DNA from: Pseudofabraea citricarpa
Lineage: Eukaryota; Ascomycota; Leotiomycetes; Helotiales; Dermateaceae
DNA: 64,000 nt
Reading direction: 5' to 3'
Assembly (NCBI GenBank): GCA_029641185.1
Contig: JAPWGK010000007.1
Location: 1,178,001 to 1,242,000 of the forward strand
Positions within the stretch are counted from its first letter, which is position 1; the number at the start of each line of letters is the position of its first letter. This document shows, piece by piece, positions 49,875-62,244 of this stretch. Made by a program: the position numbers and the translations under genes. The notes below the pieces were generated by a model, which saw nothing but the letters and a program-made list of their open reading frames with translations, was not told where the DNA came from and made no database searches.

Positions 49875-51421
49875 ATGATGTCTAGTTCTTTTGACACTCC
49901 TGCTAGACGGCGAAAACTCACTATCATTCCGTTCTTTGCTAACAGCATCATGTTGGGCAAAGCTACAAAGATACGTTTTGTGCATCTATCACGATCGAGG
50001 CTGATAGGCACGGCCTCAACGAAGCAAAAGGCCCAGCCTTCTGCCCGCAATAACCACCACGTTCTAGAGAAGGATAGAACAGGCATCTCTCCACCCAAGA
50101 GCACTCTTGCAATGCTCCCAACCTCTATGCTACTGAGGTCACTCCTCATATCAATCATTTCCACAAAGCCATTTCTGCTCAAACCATCAATCTTAATCCT
50201 AGGATGTCTGTCGAGGTCCCAATCACCGCTCCTTCATCCAGATAAGAATTTATTGATCCACTGGCTCCTAAAGAATACATTTTACGAGCACTTCTGCGCA
50301 GGCGAGAACACAAAGGAAGTCAGAGCGACGATTAAAAAGGTTAAGAACATGGGCTTTAAAGGTGTGATCCTGGGTTATGCGAGGGAAATTGTGGTTGACC
50401 GGACTAAAATCTTCGAGGGAAGCACTGGCAAGAAGGGCAGAGAGACGACAGATCGGCTGTGCGAGTACTGCCCTGACATTGCATCATGGGAGAAGGGCGT
50501 CTTGGCTACGATCGAAATGATTGGAGAGCACGATTTCATTGCCTTGAAGTAAACACTCTCTCCCTGTGTCAATTCGGCAGTGACTAAATAACACAAAGAC
50601 TGACCGGTGCGGGTTCCTCTTCCATCGAGGCTCTCAAGTCGCGAACGCCTATCCCTGAACAAATGCGCCAGGCTCTTGATAGGATCTGCAATCGAGCCGC
50701 GGAGCGTGAAGTGCGTATCCTGATAGATGCAGAACAACAATCAGAGCAAAGCGGTATCGATATATTGGCACTGGATTTGATGAGAAAACACAATCGAGAC
50801 GGCGTTGCCACTGTCTACAATACTTACCAAGCCTATTTGAAAAATACAGGAGATAATCTTGCAGCGCACATGAAAATATCAGCTAGCGAGGGTTTCACAA
50901 TTGGAATCAAATTGGTCAGAGGAGCGTATATAAATTCCGAACCACGGCATATTATCCATTGCACTAAAGAAGATACAGATCAGATGTATGACTCGATAGT
51001 GGAAGGGATCTTGACCCAGAGTTGGAGAGATTTCAAGTCGACTCAACTTGGTGGACTGGGCTTTCCATCCGCAGAGTTGTTTCTGGGAACACACAACGGC
51101 ATCAGTACCAGAAAGGCGGCGCAGATCCAAAGCGCTCGCCTCGCTGCTTCCTTGGCTACTCCCCGCTTGCAGTATGGCCAGCTCTTAGGCATGGCTGATG
51201 AGGTTTCCGGAGAGCTACTGCAGATGAGGGGACAAAGAAGCACGGACGAGGCACCCCAGGTTTATAAGTGTCTATCTTGGGGCTCTGTCGGAGAGTGTGT
51301 CTCGTATCTACTGAGAAGAGCCATTGAGAATCGAGATGCAGTATCACGCACACAGGACGCCTACTTGGCAGTCGTTGATGAGATTAAGAGGAGGACCGGT
51401 CTTTTTTTCTGGCGGCAGTAG
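49875..51421 (+). CDS. Proline dehydrogenase (proline oxidase)
   Basis: Mitochondrial FAD enzyme that oxidises proline to pyrroline-5-carboxylate, the first step of proline use. Two exons, 49875-50548 and 50599-51421, total 1497 nt, 498 residues from the first ATG. Family blocks: FYEHFCAGEN, NMGFKGVILGYAREIV, LTGAGSSSIEAL, ILIDAEQQSEQ, VYNTYQAYLKNT, GIKLVRGAYINSEPR and the end LLRRAIENRDAVSRT, so the barrel and FAD-contacting residues are complete. The N-terminus is Arg/Ser-rich. An internal ATG at 49950 starting MLGKATKIRFVHLSRSR would give a cleaner mitochondrial presequence, so the true start is uncertain. No pyrroline-5-carboxylate dehydrogenase gene lies in the window. Confidence 0.93.
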
Positions 51422-53751
51422 TTTGTACCCGTAGAACAGAACGGGCCATGCTCAATCTAAGGTGCTGACTAAATTGTAGCTCATTAGCGCGGCTTGAAAT
51501 CTCATCGTCTATCTAGGCTGACTTTGGAATTAAATGCTGCAACCAAAAAAGCCGTCTCATCACAAGCTATTTATCCCCAGAGTACGGGGTTGATTGAGCA
51601 AGATACAATATCACTTCCGCCTTCAGAATTTCTGATTATGTTCTGCACTTTCATGCCTCTCCTGGCTGATCACAATGACTGTGGCTGTATAGAAGCTAAT
51701 AGAGCCAACCATGCCAGGGGCGAAGACCTCTAGATCAAGTGTCAACCTAAAGACGGAATTTGAGCATCTGATCGACACTAACTCTTTAGGTCTTGGTGGA
51801 GATCAGTAGGCCGCCAGTTTCATGAGAATTCTTGATTAAATAAATTAGAGACGCTCTGGTGCTTGAAAAGGAGGCTTAGAGACCTTCTTGGAAGATTAAT
51901 GCCTGTCACTTACCTCTTGTCGCTGGCATATCCATGATTAATGCTGTGAGCAGGAATATTGTACCCAACATTATTCTCTACATTTTGATTGATGACACGG
52001 GCTTTTTGGATAATCCGTTACTCAGGATTGGATCTATTGTATTTCGGTCATGTTTTTCCCCATAGCTCAAAGCGGCTGCAAATTGCTAAATTCTTGGCTA
52101 TTACTACCATCGCTCTGCGAGAATTTTATATGTCATCGACATTTAGGATCAAGCCTTTATCAGAATTTTGTTTGGAGCTTAGCTGTATATCCAAATGATA
52201 AATATCCGAAATCAAGTGTCACCGATACCAGGTATAGTGCCAATAGCGTCAGAAACACTGCTGTGAATTTTCTGAAGCCAAGAATACTGCCGCTAACTAT
52301 ACCCTCGTTCTTCTACCGAGCTATAGGGTGTTCGCTATGAGCAATCCTGTCATTGCAACACTTCTTCGCAGAAGGAAGCTGTTTCCACTTCTCTCCCTCT
52401 AATATCCGAATCTGAAATATTCGTAAGTTCACATAGTAGACCAGCGTACCAGTCAGAATATACAGCTTTGCTGGGGCAATTTAGCTCGCATCGCGGCTAT
52501 CCTTATCTTAACATGCCTCTCTCCCACGGCAGGGAAAGCTGATTTCTATTACAAGGCCCTCATTTGTGAATTCTACTAGTTTAATCCCAATTTTGCCCAA
52601 CGTATTTTCTGAAGTCCATGTTGAACTTCTAAGGCTATGTGAGAAAGGTGGTCTTATAACTGTATATGAGATTCGGTTTCAACTGACCACCAGGCGCTGT
52701 TGGAACTGGGTACAAGCGATGTCAAGGCAGCATGTCTGAGATACTTTGGCCATAGGCATGCTAGGGCAAGAATCTTATTACCGAGGATTTCAGAGTGATC
52801 TTTCGATCCTAGATGGCCGCTGAGCTTAGGACAAGACTTGCTGGGGTCCGTTTAAGGGAGATTGGGGCGAAAGAAGGAAGAGATATCTGATGGCCCTATT
52901 GTAAAGTAAGCATTTATTTTATAACAGCTATCACCAGGGAGGACGAAGCCTCAGATATTAAGGTTCATTACATCCAATGATAAAACTTGAAACTTCGAGA
53001 TGCCTTTAGTGGTATGACACTTCTTATTGATTTCATACCTTATAATGAGTTCCTTCTTTACCAGGTTGCATTTAATGTACACACATTTAAATGCCAAACT
53101 ATTTTCGCAAAATTCCACTCAAAATCTATTGTTTGTTGATCTCACGGTTCCACAAGACAAAGGCTGAGAATACGTAATAATGACAGTAAGCGACCGGTTG
53201 CTCCATGTTCGCCAGTCGGTTAATTGACCAATACAGTAGATGAGTTTAGTAAACAAAAGTTTAAAAAATTCCTTTACCGAGCAGGAGAGCTAGCTTGCAA
53301 ACATCTCAGAAAGTAATCGTATTCTAAAAATGATAACTTGTTACATTGAGCATTACACAATTAGAATCGAGCAAGAGGCGCAACAAAAGATCTCTCCGAG
53401 GCATCCGTAAATAGGATCGCATACATGTGGGGTTATAGATTACTAGTCTTACTTTAAAGAAAGTATCGACTTCAACACCTTAAACATGCTGAACCTTAAT
53501 TGCAGTCGGCTTCACAGATCAATGCACAACACTTCTGATGATGTGGGGCTTCGCAGCCCCTCATAGAGGAAGCCCCACATGGTATTCTGGTTGTTATAAT
53601 TTTGATGATATAAATGAGTTAGGTTGCAACGCCACTTACTTAACTCTATCATAGTTATTGATACTTCCGATTCTCCATTGAATCTTTGTGGCCAAAATAA
53701 AACGAAACTCAAGCCGAAATTTAAAACTCGTTATTACAAGTCACATCGAAG
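51422..53751. other. 2.3-kb gene-free stretch
   Basis: No recognisable gene on either strand. Open frames are short, with ordinary decay-like composition. A strong stem-loop lies at 53541-53580. The region may contain degraded transposon footprints, but nothing was identifiable. Confidence 0.5.
53541..53580. repeat. Perfect 12-bp inverted repeat (stem-loop) with nested hairpin
   Basis: ATGTGGGGCTTC at 53541-53552 is matched by its exact reverse complement at 53569-53580 across a 16-nt loop. GGGGCT and AGCCCC inside the left arm can form a second, competing hairpin. This lies about 170 bp upstream of the oxygenase start. It could be the fused ends of a small transposon footprint or a terminator-like structure. 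Confidence 0.6.
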
Positions 53752-55875
53752 ATGGTTAAAGCTCATGATATCTACGGCGACTTCGCCGGAGCATCGAGGC
53801 CATTCCGTGCAGAAGCAGAGATTGAAGATCTTGAAATCATCGGCACAATCCCAGAGGAGCTGGACGGGACCTTCTACCGGGTGAGTTTTAAATCCGCCTC
53901 TCGACATGGTCGGAAACATGATACAGTCAACTGACGCTCCTGGACACTGTGCAGGTAATGACGGATCCCTATTACAATCGTGACTACTACCTGAACGGCG
54001 AAAAGTCCATTCCTTTTGATGGCGACGGCAGCATCAGTGCGTTCAGGGTTAAGAATGGCAAGGTCACATACAAACAAAAGTATGTTATGACGGAACGATT
54101 GGTGGCAGAACGCAAAGCTAGACGGGCATTGTTTGGAATGCTGAGAAGCCCCTTCTCGCATCACCCGTGTGTCCGGAGTGTCATCGACAACCTCGCCAAC
54201 ACGAATGTCATTCTGCATGCGGATAAGTTGCTAGCTCTAGGGGAGCAAGGACCGCCATACGAGCTTGACCCAAGTAAAGATTTACCCTGAGATGGATTCT
54301 TGACCGAACGCTAAATAGATTCAGACACACTAAGAACCGTTGGCCATGAACCGTTTCCTGGAGAGATCAGCCCCCGGTTACCCTTCACAGCCCATCCTCA
54401 TGTACGTGGCTTTATTTGCCCTATGTTGATGAAATCCAACTTTGAGCTGATCTGAACAAAAGGTCGATCCCACCACAGGTGAACTTGTAGCTTACGGGTA
54501 TGCACTCAACGGGCTATTAGACCCAAGTGTTAGTATTCCATCTTCTTATGGGTTTCGATGCAAGCTTAGAAACCCCAACAGATCTCAGTCTACGTTATCG
54601 ACAAGTCTGGCAAAAAGACTCTGCAACGCGATTTTGCGTTTGATGGTACTCTTGGAATAGTCCACGATTGCGCCATTGTGCGGCATCCCCATCCAATTTT
54701 GGGGTTTGAGATGCTGACTAGGTCTAGACAAAAAATTATGTCATCTTAATGATGATGCCATATGCTGTTGACTTTACGGATGTCGAGAAGAAGGGCAACC
54801 ATGTATGGTAAGGTGGCCCCTAAACTACGACTAATTTATTCGTTTATTAATCCGAGCTAATAGGTACTACGACGAAAAAATGCCTACCTGGTTTGCAGTT
54901 TGCCCTCGCAACGAGCACGAAGAAGTCCGATGGTTCAAGTACAAGAACTCAATGCCAATTCATTCTGGTGCATCGTACGAGGAAGATGGGAAAATGTAAG
55001 CTTCCTATCTAACCGACGATGGCGTGACTTACAGACTTCTAGTTACTTCGACGCATCTGTCGCCTCCCACAACGCATTTTCCTTTTTGCGTGAGTGCTCT
55101 CTTCAGTACTTGTTCTTGGAAGTTGTATTAACTCTTATGTAGCTTGCAAAAGTGGCGAAACACGTATTCCCAACCCTAACCCTGCCGACATTAGTGTCAC
55201 ATACGTCAAGTGGTGCATCGATCCAAAGGCAGAGTCAAATGAAATGGTGGATCCAGGTATGTGAATGGCTCCATATGCTATACCCTCTGACTCCAAATGA
55301 TTAACATGGCATACAGAGGTTTTGCTCCATATTCCTAGCGAATTCCCACGCATTGACGAGAGGTTCCTTACAAGCAAGAGTAAGTCTTTTTGCAAATCGA
55401 AACAGGCAAGCTTCTGATTATTGTATTAGCAAGGTATACTTTTATCGACTGCTTCAAGCCCGACAGCTCTGCTGAAGCACTGCTATACAAAGGCTTAAAC
55501 GCCCTTGCACGCCACGACTACAAGACGGGCAAGGTTGAATACATGGTTCCAGGGAACAACTGCTTGGTTCAAGAGCCATGCTTCAGTCCCAGAACTCCGG
55601 ATGCGCCCGAGGGCGATGGATTTTTGATAACCATGATCGACAACATTGACGACGGAAGGAATGAGGTCATCATACAGGATACGAAAAATTTCAAGGAGAT
55701 CGTAGGAAGAATCGTTCTTCCGTTTCGTCTTCGGTCCGCTGTCCATGGGAACTGGGTCGATGCTCAAAGAATTCCAGCCTCTGGAGAGTTCGTTACTCCT
55801 CTTCCGGACTTGTACAAATTCCCTCCACCACTTGCTATGAGAGCCTCGGCATACAATACAGAGATTAGCGTCTGA
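53752..55875 (+). CDS. Carotenoid/stilbene cleavage oxygenase (RPE65/CCD family)
   Basis: Non-heme iron oxygenase that splits a double bond in carotenoids, apocarotenoids or stilbenes. Eleven exons: 53752-53880, 53955-54273, 54319-54401, 54473-54538, 54582-54677, 54728-54807, 54864-54995, 55043-55089, 55143-55256, 55317-55379 and 55430-55875, total 1575 nt, 524 residues. The four iron-binding His are all visible, in TAHPH, IVHDCA, MPIHSG and AVHGNW. The start MVKAHDIYGDFAGASRPF and the GTFYRV block are usual for the fungal cytosolic branch. No signal peptide. Substrate cannot be decided: fungal relatives include lignostilbene-type and retinal-forming enzymes. No carotenoid synthesis gene is nearby, so an aryl-stilbene role is at least as likely. 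Confidence 0.93.
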
Positions 55876-56285
55876 ACTCGAAAACACGTAGCGTGGAAAG
55901 TCGTGGTTGATAGTTGAAATAGCCTTAGTTTTATAGCTTACTATAGCAACATCATTAGCCATTCAAGCATAGCATTTCTTTTAGTGAGGCAACCCCAATT
56001 ATCATTCGTCATTTTAAAATTTAATTTCACATGGGGTGAATTAATATCAAGCAATGATACAGCACCTAGAAAAACCCTCCTAGGCAACTTATGATTGATA
56101 TAATTCTTCTCTCTTAACATGAAGTCTCTATCTGCAACAATCGACATGTAAAGTTTAAGCGGTCGTCGGCTAATTATAACCTGGTGAAGGGCAGAAACCT
56201 GCAATTTAACCTTCAAAGGCCAACCAGATATCCAGAATCTAGCAGCCAAGAGAGAGTCTGTGCTCAAGAGAAATCCAGATCCAGC

Positions 56286-57270
56286 CTAGGTCTGCGGTAC
56301 AAGATAGCTTTTCCCGGTTCCTGCAATCATGGCACGTGCTTCCCGATGGACTCGGTTGTCGAAGCGATGCCATAAAGAGCGGCGAAAATGTAAAAGCCCA
56401 CGACATCTTTCACCGCATCCCAGCAAAACATAAAGATGCCACAAATTGCAATCCAGTGGATTCGAATGATGAGGGGGCCAAAGTAACGAGAAGGAGCAAG
56501 AGCAGACAAACCAGCAGCATTGATAATGATTATCAGGTTGGCACCACTTATCTGACTTAAGCCGAGCATCTCGGTTGCGTATACCTGGATCTAAATAGGT
56601 CTGCACGCAGAAGCAGACTGATCATGCTCAGCATAAGCAACACCACAAAACTCATACAACGAACCGCCAACGGAAATCCTTGGGATGCGAATCTACACAT
56701 GCAAATCTACGGGACAGAAGGGGAAACACACCGATATTTGGTGCTAGAAATACCATGCCACCCATGCATGTTCCAGCAGCAGCAGCCATGATAGTAAGCA
56801 CCCTTCTCCGGACAAAAACGGTGTGAAATGAGCATAAGACTTGGTAGCAAAATTTATCAAGATCAGCTTCAACACGAAAGCCTTGCCAAAGGAAAATTTG
56901 CCAGTATACATACCTACACTTGTGGCAAAAGTACCGATAAGCACAGGATTGAACCGATAAACACAACAGATTGAGCTAGACCCGCATCTGTCGCGCGCCC
57001 GAGCAGGTGGATATGAGCAGGAGCACGAATACTTGGACGTCTCTAATCCAAGATACGTCAGAGGGAGTTTGTGGCAACGTACGCTCGTAATAATTCCGGA
57101 AACGCCAAACCTTGAAGGGCCCGCCCAAGCGAGCGCGACAATGAGATAGCCCGCGAAGACCTGGCTCCATGGGCGAAGGCCGCCGTTCGAGAAGGATCAA
57201 CACACTTCAGAGTTTCTATGATATGTTTTTCTGGTACTTTTTTCTCTCCGAGCCTATTGTTTCCCATAAT
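56286..57270 (-). pseudogene. Decayed monocarboxylate-type MFS transporter
   Basis: Fragments recognisable as the fungal monocarboxylate-permease branch of the major facilitator family appear in order but in different frames. Near 57210-57000: PWSQVF, then YYERTLPQTPSDVSWI and VQVFVLLLIST. Near 56950-56880: VLIGTFATSVGMYTG. Near 56800-56740: AAAGTCMGGMVFLA. Near 56550-56380: AAGLSALAPSRYFGPL and CGIFMFCWDAVKDVVGFYIF. Frames change at least three times and stops intervene, and I could not join them with plausible introns. It once encoded a 12-TM plasma-membrane carrier. It is oriented opposite to the oxygenase gene. Confidence 0.7.
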
Positions 57271-57716
57271 CCCATTTCATCGGGCTGTATACTATACTTG
57301 GAAACTAGATTTGAATAGCCTACCTAGGCCTGTATATTGGACTTTCCAAAGCCAAGGAAAGATAGAGCAGGAGGGAGAGAAGTGGAAAGAGATATAGAAA
57401 TACAGAGAAGGAAAGATTTTCTAGGTAGATAGGGGATGATAGATTTAAGATGCAACGATAAGCTATACGTTGCTAGCAGAAATAGAATTCGAAACTCGCC
57501 TTGTTGTGGAGTAATTTTGAATGGATGAATGAATTATATGTTATTCCAATTTACCATGCTATGTCAAGTAGCTATATTTGGGTTGGAAATTAGCAAGTTT
57601 GTTGTATTTGATATATTAGCCGTCGAGTTGGTATCATTCGGCAATTGCTACTGAATTTTTCCATCAATGTTGAAATGTGGGCCATACAGAGAGGCCGGGG
57701 AGTAACTGTTTGCATT

Positions 57717-60700
57717 TCAACTTCCCCAGTTTTGATGAGGCTGAGGGTAAATTTGATCCTGGTAGTAGACACTTGTACCTGGTTGAGTATATGGTATAGT
57801 TCCAGCAGTTGGGTCCTGTATTGACTGTTGTTGGTCATTTATTGCTTGGGGGAAAGGTGTATGAATAGGTTGGTTATACGGCACCCGTCCAGCTGGAGTC
57901 TGACCATACTGGGAGCCATATATAGTTTGGGCCTGAGTTGCTTGATTGCCGGGGTTGGGCCAGTGAGAGGTGGCACCGCTTGGTTTGCTAGATCTGATCC
58001 CACGAAAAGAAGAAGTTGGACAATATCCCGAGGAAATGCCTTCTAGGACGTTGGTTGCATAATGGGGTGGACCTTCAGCAGCATTATCCACCAAGGTGTA
58101 TGAATCTTGTGGGGATAAATTAATGTCCAAACCCGCATTACCCATTGAATAATTATAGCCTGCCGTCGGTTGATTATCGGGTATGTGTGCGTTTACTAGT
58201 TCATAGTCGTACATCGTCGGCTCGACTCTTGTCCTCTTCGCTTTTGATGGCACGCTGGTAGAAAGCCTCTTAGTAACGCTGTGGTTTGAAGACATCAAAT
58301 CGTGCAACGGCGCACTTGTATCATCCAGCTGGTACCAAGACGGAATATCTCCTACTTGCGAAGGGAGACGCTGTTGGGAGTCCATAGCCAATGCATTATC
58401 TGCCTGAATTTTGTTTCCTTCTGCGTCATTGAATTGGCAAGCCTTGGCGGCAGTTTGACTGGTTGGAGCTTGAAGATCTCCAGAGATTGCTGTCGGATTA
58501 TCTCTAGATGATTTCCTAGTAGACAATGGCGTCATTATTGCTGGTGGTTTGCTATTTCTACGTGCGGGAGAAGGTTTTCTGGACGTTCGAGGCGTTTGGG
58601 ATTTGTGAGATGGAGCAATACCACCCCAGAATTTATCCATGACCTTCAACGCGTCATCCAGACATTCCATATAGTAGTTGTCCTGCTTTTCTCTGCAAGA
58701 TTTTATTGTATCTTGTTCTTGTTCTTCTTGGACGTTAGGTGGATGCTTTCCCGCCTCTCTTTTTGATTTTATGACGATCTTGAAGCAGCCTTTGAAGCGA
58801 TCATGGTATTCAAGAAGACCCACAGAGACTTGATTTATGTCAGAATATGCACTGAAAGTTTTTAAAAGAAAGTTATGGTACTAACAAGGATGCTCCGGTA
58901 CCTCTTTGTCGGGATATATAGTTTGGTAAGTTGTATACCACTTTCCCAACTCACGGCAGGCTTCGGGAGTATCTCGAGGGTATTTTTTTACATTTCGGTT
59001 TATCCATTCGATTTTTGTGCGATCTTTATCGTTGCTGTACCAACTTGGAGGCGTGTAAACTTTAATCGCCTCTTTGATGCTATCATTGAATGTCGTATCA
59101 AAGACAATAGGAGGGCGGACTTTCTTCTCTGAGCAGTTTGGAATGTGGTCGTATGAATCCTGAAGCTTATGAAAATCTCTCCAGCACTTGGAACAGTAAT
59201 GCTTGATATGTTCGCTCATGCGATGTCGTCTGTGGCCGTCAGTACTGTCCGCGAATAAATGTTGTCTTGTTTGAAAATTTCAATCCTGCAAATCTGCACG
59301 ATTCAAATGTTTCTGTTCTCAAGGTAGGAAACTGATATCTAGCATGATTTGACTTACAAAAGCTCATTCATATTTCCACAGGTTTGTGGACAGCGGGGAA
59401 AATGACAACGAAGCTGTACTTTCCTTTCACTTGGGTTCTGTTCAATGCCATTTGACCCGTCTGTCTGACCCGAACCATCATTCATTGAATCCTCAGGATT
59501 CAAACCGCTAGGGTTACCACCACCAGGATATCTCGACGATTCCCCAGGAGAATTTGTGTTGCCGGCCTCATTTGCTTCATCACTAGATGATCTGTGGTCG
59601 TCACTAGGGCTAGAATCGCCAGTCGTGGGCCTTGACTGAAAATCTCTTGCCGTTAACAAATCAATGAAACGGAAACTTTCTTGGTCATCCAGGGGCATTT
59701 GTAGATTCCTTGCTAGGTGAACTGCAAAAGATTGGTCATCCCAAAAGAGCTCTTTTATATCATGTTCCAGATTATGTGCATCGTCAAAAGAGAAAGGCTT
59801 GCTGGAAATTGACCAGGACCCTGTAACCGCTGGCAAACCAACCCCATGAAAAAGGACTTCCGAGCCATGGGCGCGAGAAGTGATGGGGTTGGCGTCGGGA
59901 TTGTATGTGGTATCTTGATCACAACCAAAGCCGGATGACTCTCTGGAACTTTCACCAAGGTCGATGTCATATTGACAAGAGCATAAGTTTCCACCCTCCT
60001 CCAAGCCGGTCACCTTGTCGATGGGGGTTTCATCGTTGTCTCTAGAAAACATGAAGCTATTATCTTTCGTGCGCTCGGGTTTTGAGTCGAAGCCTTGTGT
60101 CTTAGGTTTGTATGTCATTTCATTCAGCTCTTCTTTAGTAGACGTTGGCTCAAGCTCTGATACAAGTTGGCTATTTTGGACCGAGGTCTCTTTGAGGTAG
60201 GGCGTTGACTCAGAGATGTATCTCTTGTGTTGGAATGGAAGGGGTTTCTCCTCCTCGAGTAGCTGCTCGGTCATACAGGCCAACTCTTCCTCCATGGTTG
60301 GAAGGGTATGCTGCTTGCCTAGGAGACCATCCAAGGAAGCAGAAAACCCCGGGTTGTCGATTGAGGCAGCACAGATTTGATCAACGACAGTTTTGGGAAT
60401 TTGGGGCCAAGACCGAACGGCATTTCTTGGCCCTGCCATGGCTCCATGCTTAATCAAGAAGCAACTGATGTCAAAGTGGTTTGAGACAATTGACTGGTCA
60501 AGCGGAGTAGCCAAAGAATCGGAGACAGGTGAAAGATCGGCAGCTCCGTCAACCAACAATCTTACAACATTGAAATGACCATTGTGAGATGCCCGGTGTA
60601 AGGGTGACCATCCATCAAGCGTCCGGCATGATGCATTAGTACCCAAGATGAGAAGTCTCTGGACGTCTTGCAAACGTCCCTCGGCAGCTGCTTCGTGAAG

Positions 60701-60955
60701 AAGGTCTTCGTTATTCCTGGCCCCTGGAGAATTAAACCTTGCCCTAGAGCTGACAACTAGACTTTCTGAAGAGGGGTGCAGCTTGCGTGCGAAGGGAAGT
60801 GAGGCTGGATGGCTGCGCCTATTTCTATGCCTGCCGTTGGGAGGTTGAGCTTCAAGTTGGGACTTGAGTGGAACCCAGCTTGATGCTTGATCATGGGCTA
60901 GGAGCTCTTGGGATGTCGAGTAGGTGGTATCGAGAGCAGTCGCAAAGGATTCCAT
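57717..60955 (-). CDS. Ankyrin-repeat protein with C2H2-like zinc fingers
   Basis: Three exons, 60955-59358, 59229-58882 and 58851-57717, total 3081 nt, 1026 residues. Residues about 80-170 hold two to three ankyrin repeats (NNEDLLHEAAAEGRLQDVQRLL, DGWSPLHRASHNGHFNVVRLLV, ATPLDQSIVSNHFDISCFLIKHGA). A long, disordered Ser/Glu/Asp-rich region follows. A zinc-finger pair straddles the first intron (CHFPRCPQTC.NMNELLRH, then HYCSKCWRDFHKLQDSYDH). The remaining half is Pro/Gln/Ser-rich and probably disordered. The second intron must use the GTACC donor to keep frame. Similar ankyrin/finger proteins are common and expanded in some ascomycetes, without known function; a nuclear regulatory role is a guess. 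A separate open frame lies just upstream. Confidence 0.82.
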
Positions 60956-60961
60956 GCCAGA

Positions 60962-61366
60962 TCAAGCAACGGACGATGGTCGAGTCGATGCATCTTTGTC
61001 CAAAGATGATCTGGAGTCGACGGAGGAAGTCAAAAGTGTACTTCTGCTTGTGACCCACGGGATTGGTATGTTGTCAATCTGGATTGGGAACAGAGGCAAC
61101 GGCGAGGGAGCATTCGAGCCCGCTGCCTTCAAATGTAGAGCGACGGACGTTGTATCTACTCTCGACTCGAATGTGCTCATCGGCGACGGATGCTCAGAGG
61201 CTTGTACGGACGGGCTTCTGCCCAAGGAGAACAATCGACGGGGAAAGGAGCGCTTTGGTCTGCTGGCGTCGGTGGGATTGGCAGAGGGGGTAAACTTTTT
61301 CGCGATGCGACTCATTGGGATCCTGAGGAATGGTATCTGCTTGCGAGGGACTTCTGAAGTTTCCAC
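60962..61366 (-). CDS. Upstream open frame, 134 codons, basic Ser/Pro-rich
   Basis: This frame ends seven bases before the ATG of the ankyrin gene, on the same strand. Its product is basic and rich in Ser, Pro and Arg (KRSFPRRLFSLGRSPSVQ), with no domain. It could be a long upstream ORF in the ankyrin mRNA, an N-terminal exon of that gene separated by an intron I cannot see, or chance. An in-frame TGA precedes the ankyrin ATG, so simple extension is not possible. Confidence 0.3.
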   Translation of the reverse strand: METSEVPRKQIPFLRIPMSRIAKKFTPSANPTDASRPKRSFPRRLFSLGRSPSVQASEHPSPMSTFESRVDTTSVALHLKAAGSNAPSPLPLFPIQIDNIPIPWVTSRSTLLTSSVDSRSSLDKDASTRPSSVA

Positions 61367-62244
61367 TGCTCGATTGGTCAGTCTCGTCCCGGCAGTACGT
61401 CTCTTGGAGACTCCTTACTCTTCACAGGGACAGAAGCCCGGCAGCTGGTGCGTTTGTATGGTGGAGGTAGTGGGCGGGTGGAAGGAGTGTCTTGCAGTCG
61501 CAGCAACGAGGGAAAAGGAGATTTAAAAGGTCAGAAGCGAAGATGAAGAGTTGAAGGGGTTAAAAGGCGATTGAGGAGTCGATGCTCGAAAAGAGCAGAG
61601 GTCTTTTAGTGCTGCAGATGGTGGTCATTGTGTGCACGCACTCTTGAGAGTAGGTAGGGCGACAGAGTGATGTTTGGGAAGTTTCCCATCCCATCTGTTG
61701 TTCCCCTTCCTGAGACTTTGCAAAGGTGATTTGAATCCTTGATGCCGGTATCTCGAAGCCACAGCTGCAAGCCAAGAGGAACCCCGAGCTGTTTGGCGTT
61801 CTCACGTGAAGTGAGCGGAATTGTCACTTGAGGAGTCCAGGCGAGGAGTGACGTGATCAAGAAAGCAAACCGGTCGAGTTGTTGCTATCTATCCCAGAGA
61901 TTTCTTTGGTCTGAGTTTGAGTTGCTGGGAGTGGTGGTAGGGGATAGCAGCAGTAACAGGCCAGTGTGGGAAGGCTTGGCTAGGTTGTCAAGGTGGCTGA
62001 AGAGAGAACTTCTAGAGCGGCAGTGGCTCTCGCGGTGGTTCTAGCAATTGCGCCAGCCCATCCATTACATCGTTTGGGCTGTCATGAGGATTGGGGACGT
62101 TCCCAAACACTTGAAGGGCGGATCCTCATGAAGTTCCTGGGCGAATCTGCCAAACGCCCTTCGTCGCTTACGAAAGAGACAGGGAAAGAGAGAAAGAGAG
62201 AAAGACCAATGGTGTATATATAGAGACGACCGGCTGCTCCGACG
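61367..62244. other. Promoter region between divergent genes
   Basis: 880 bp. It contains a GAAAGAGAGA run near 62184-62206 and a TATATATAG element at about 62214-62222, just before the ATG at 62245. No further gene was recognised. Confidence 0.45.
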
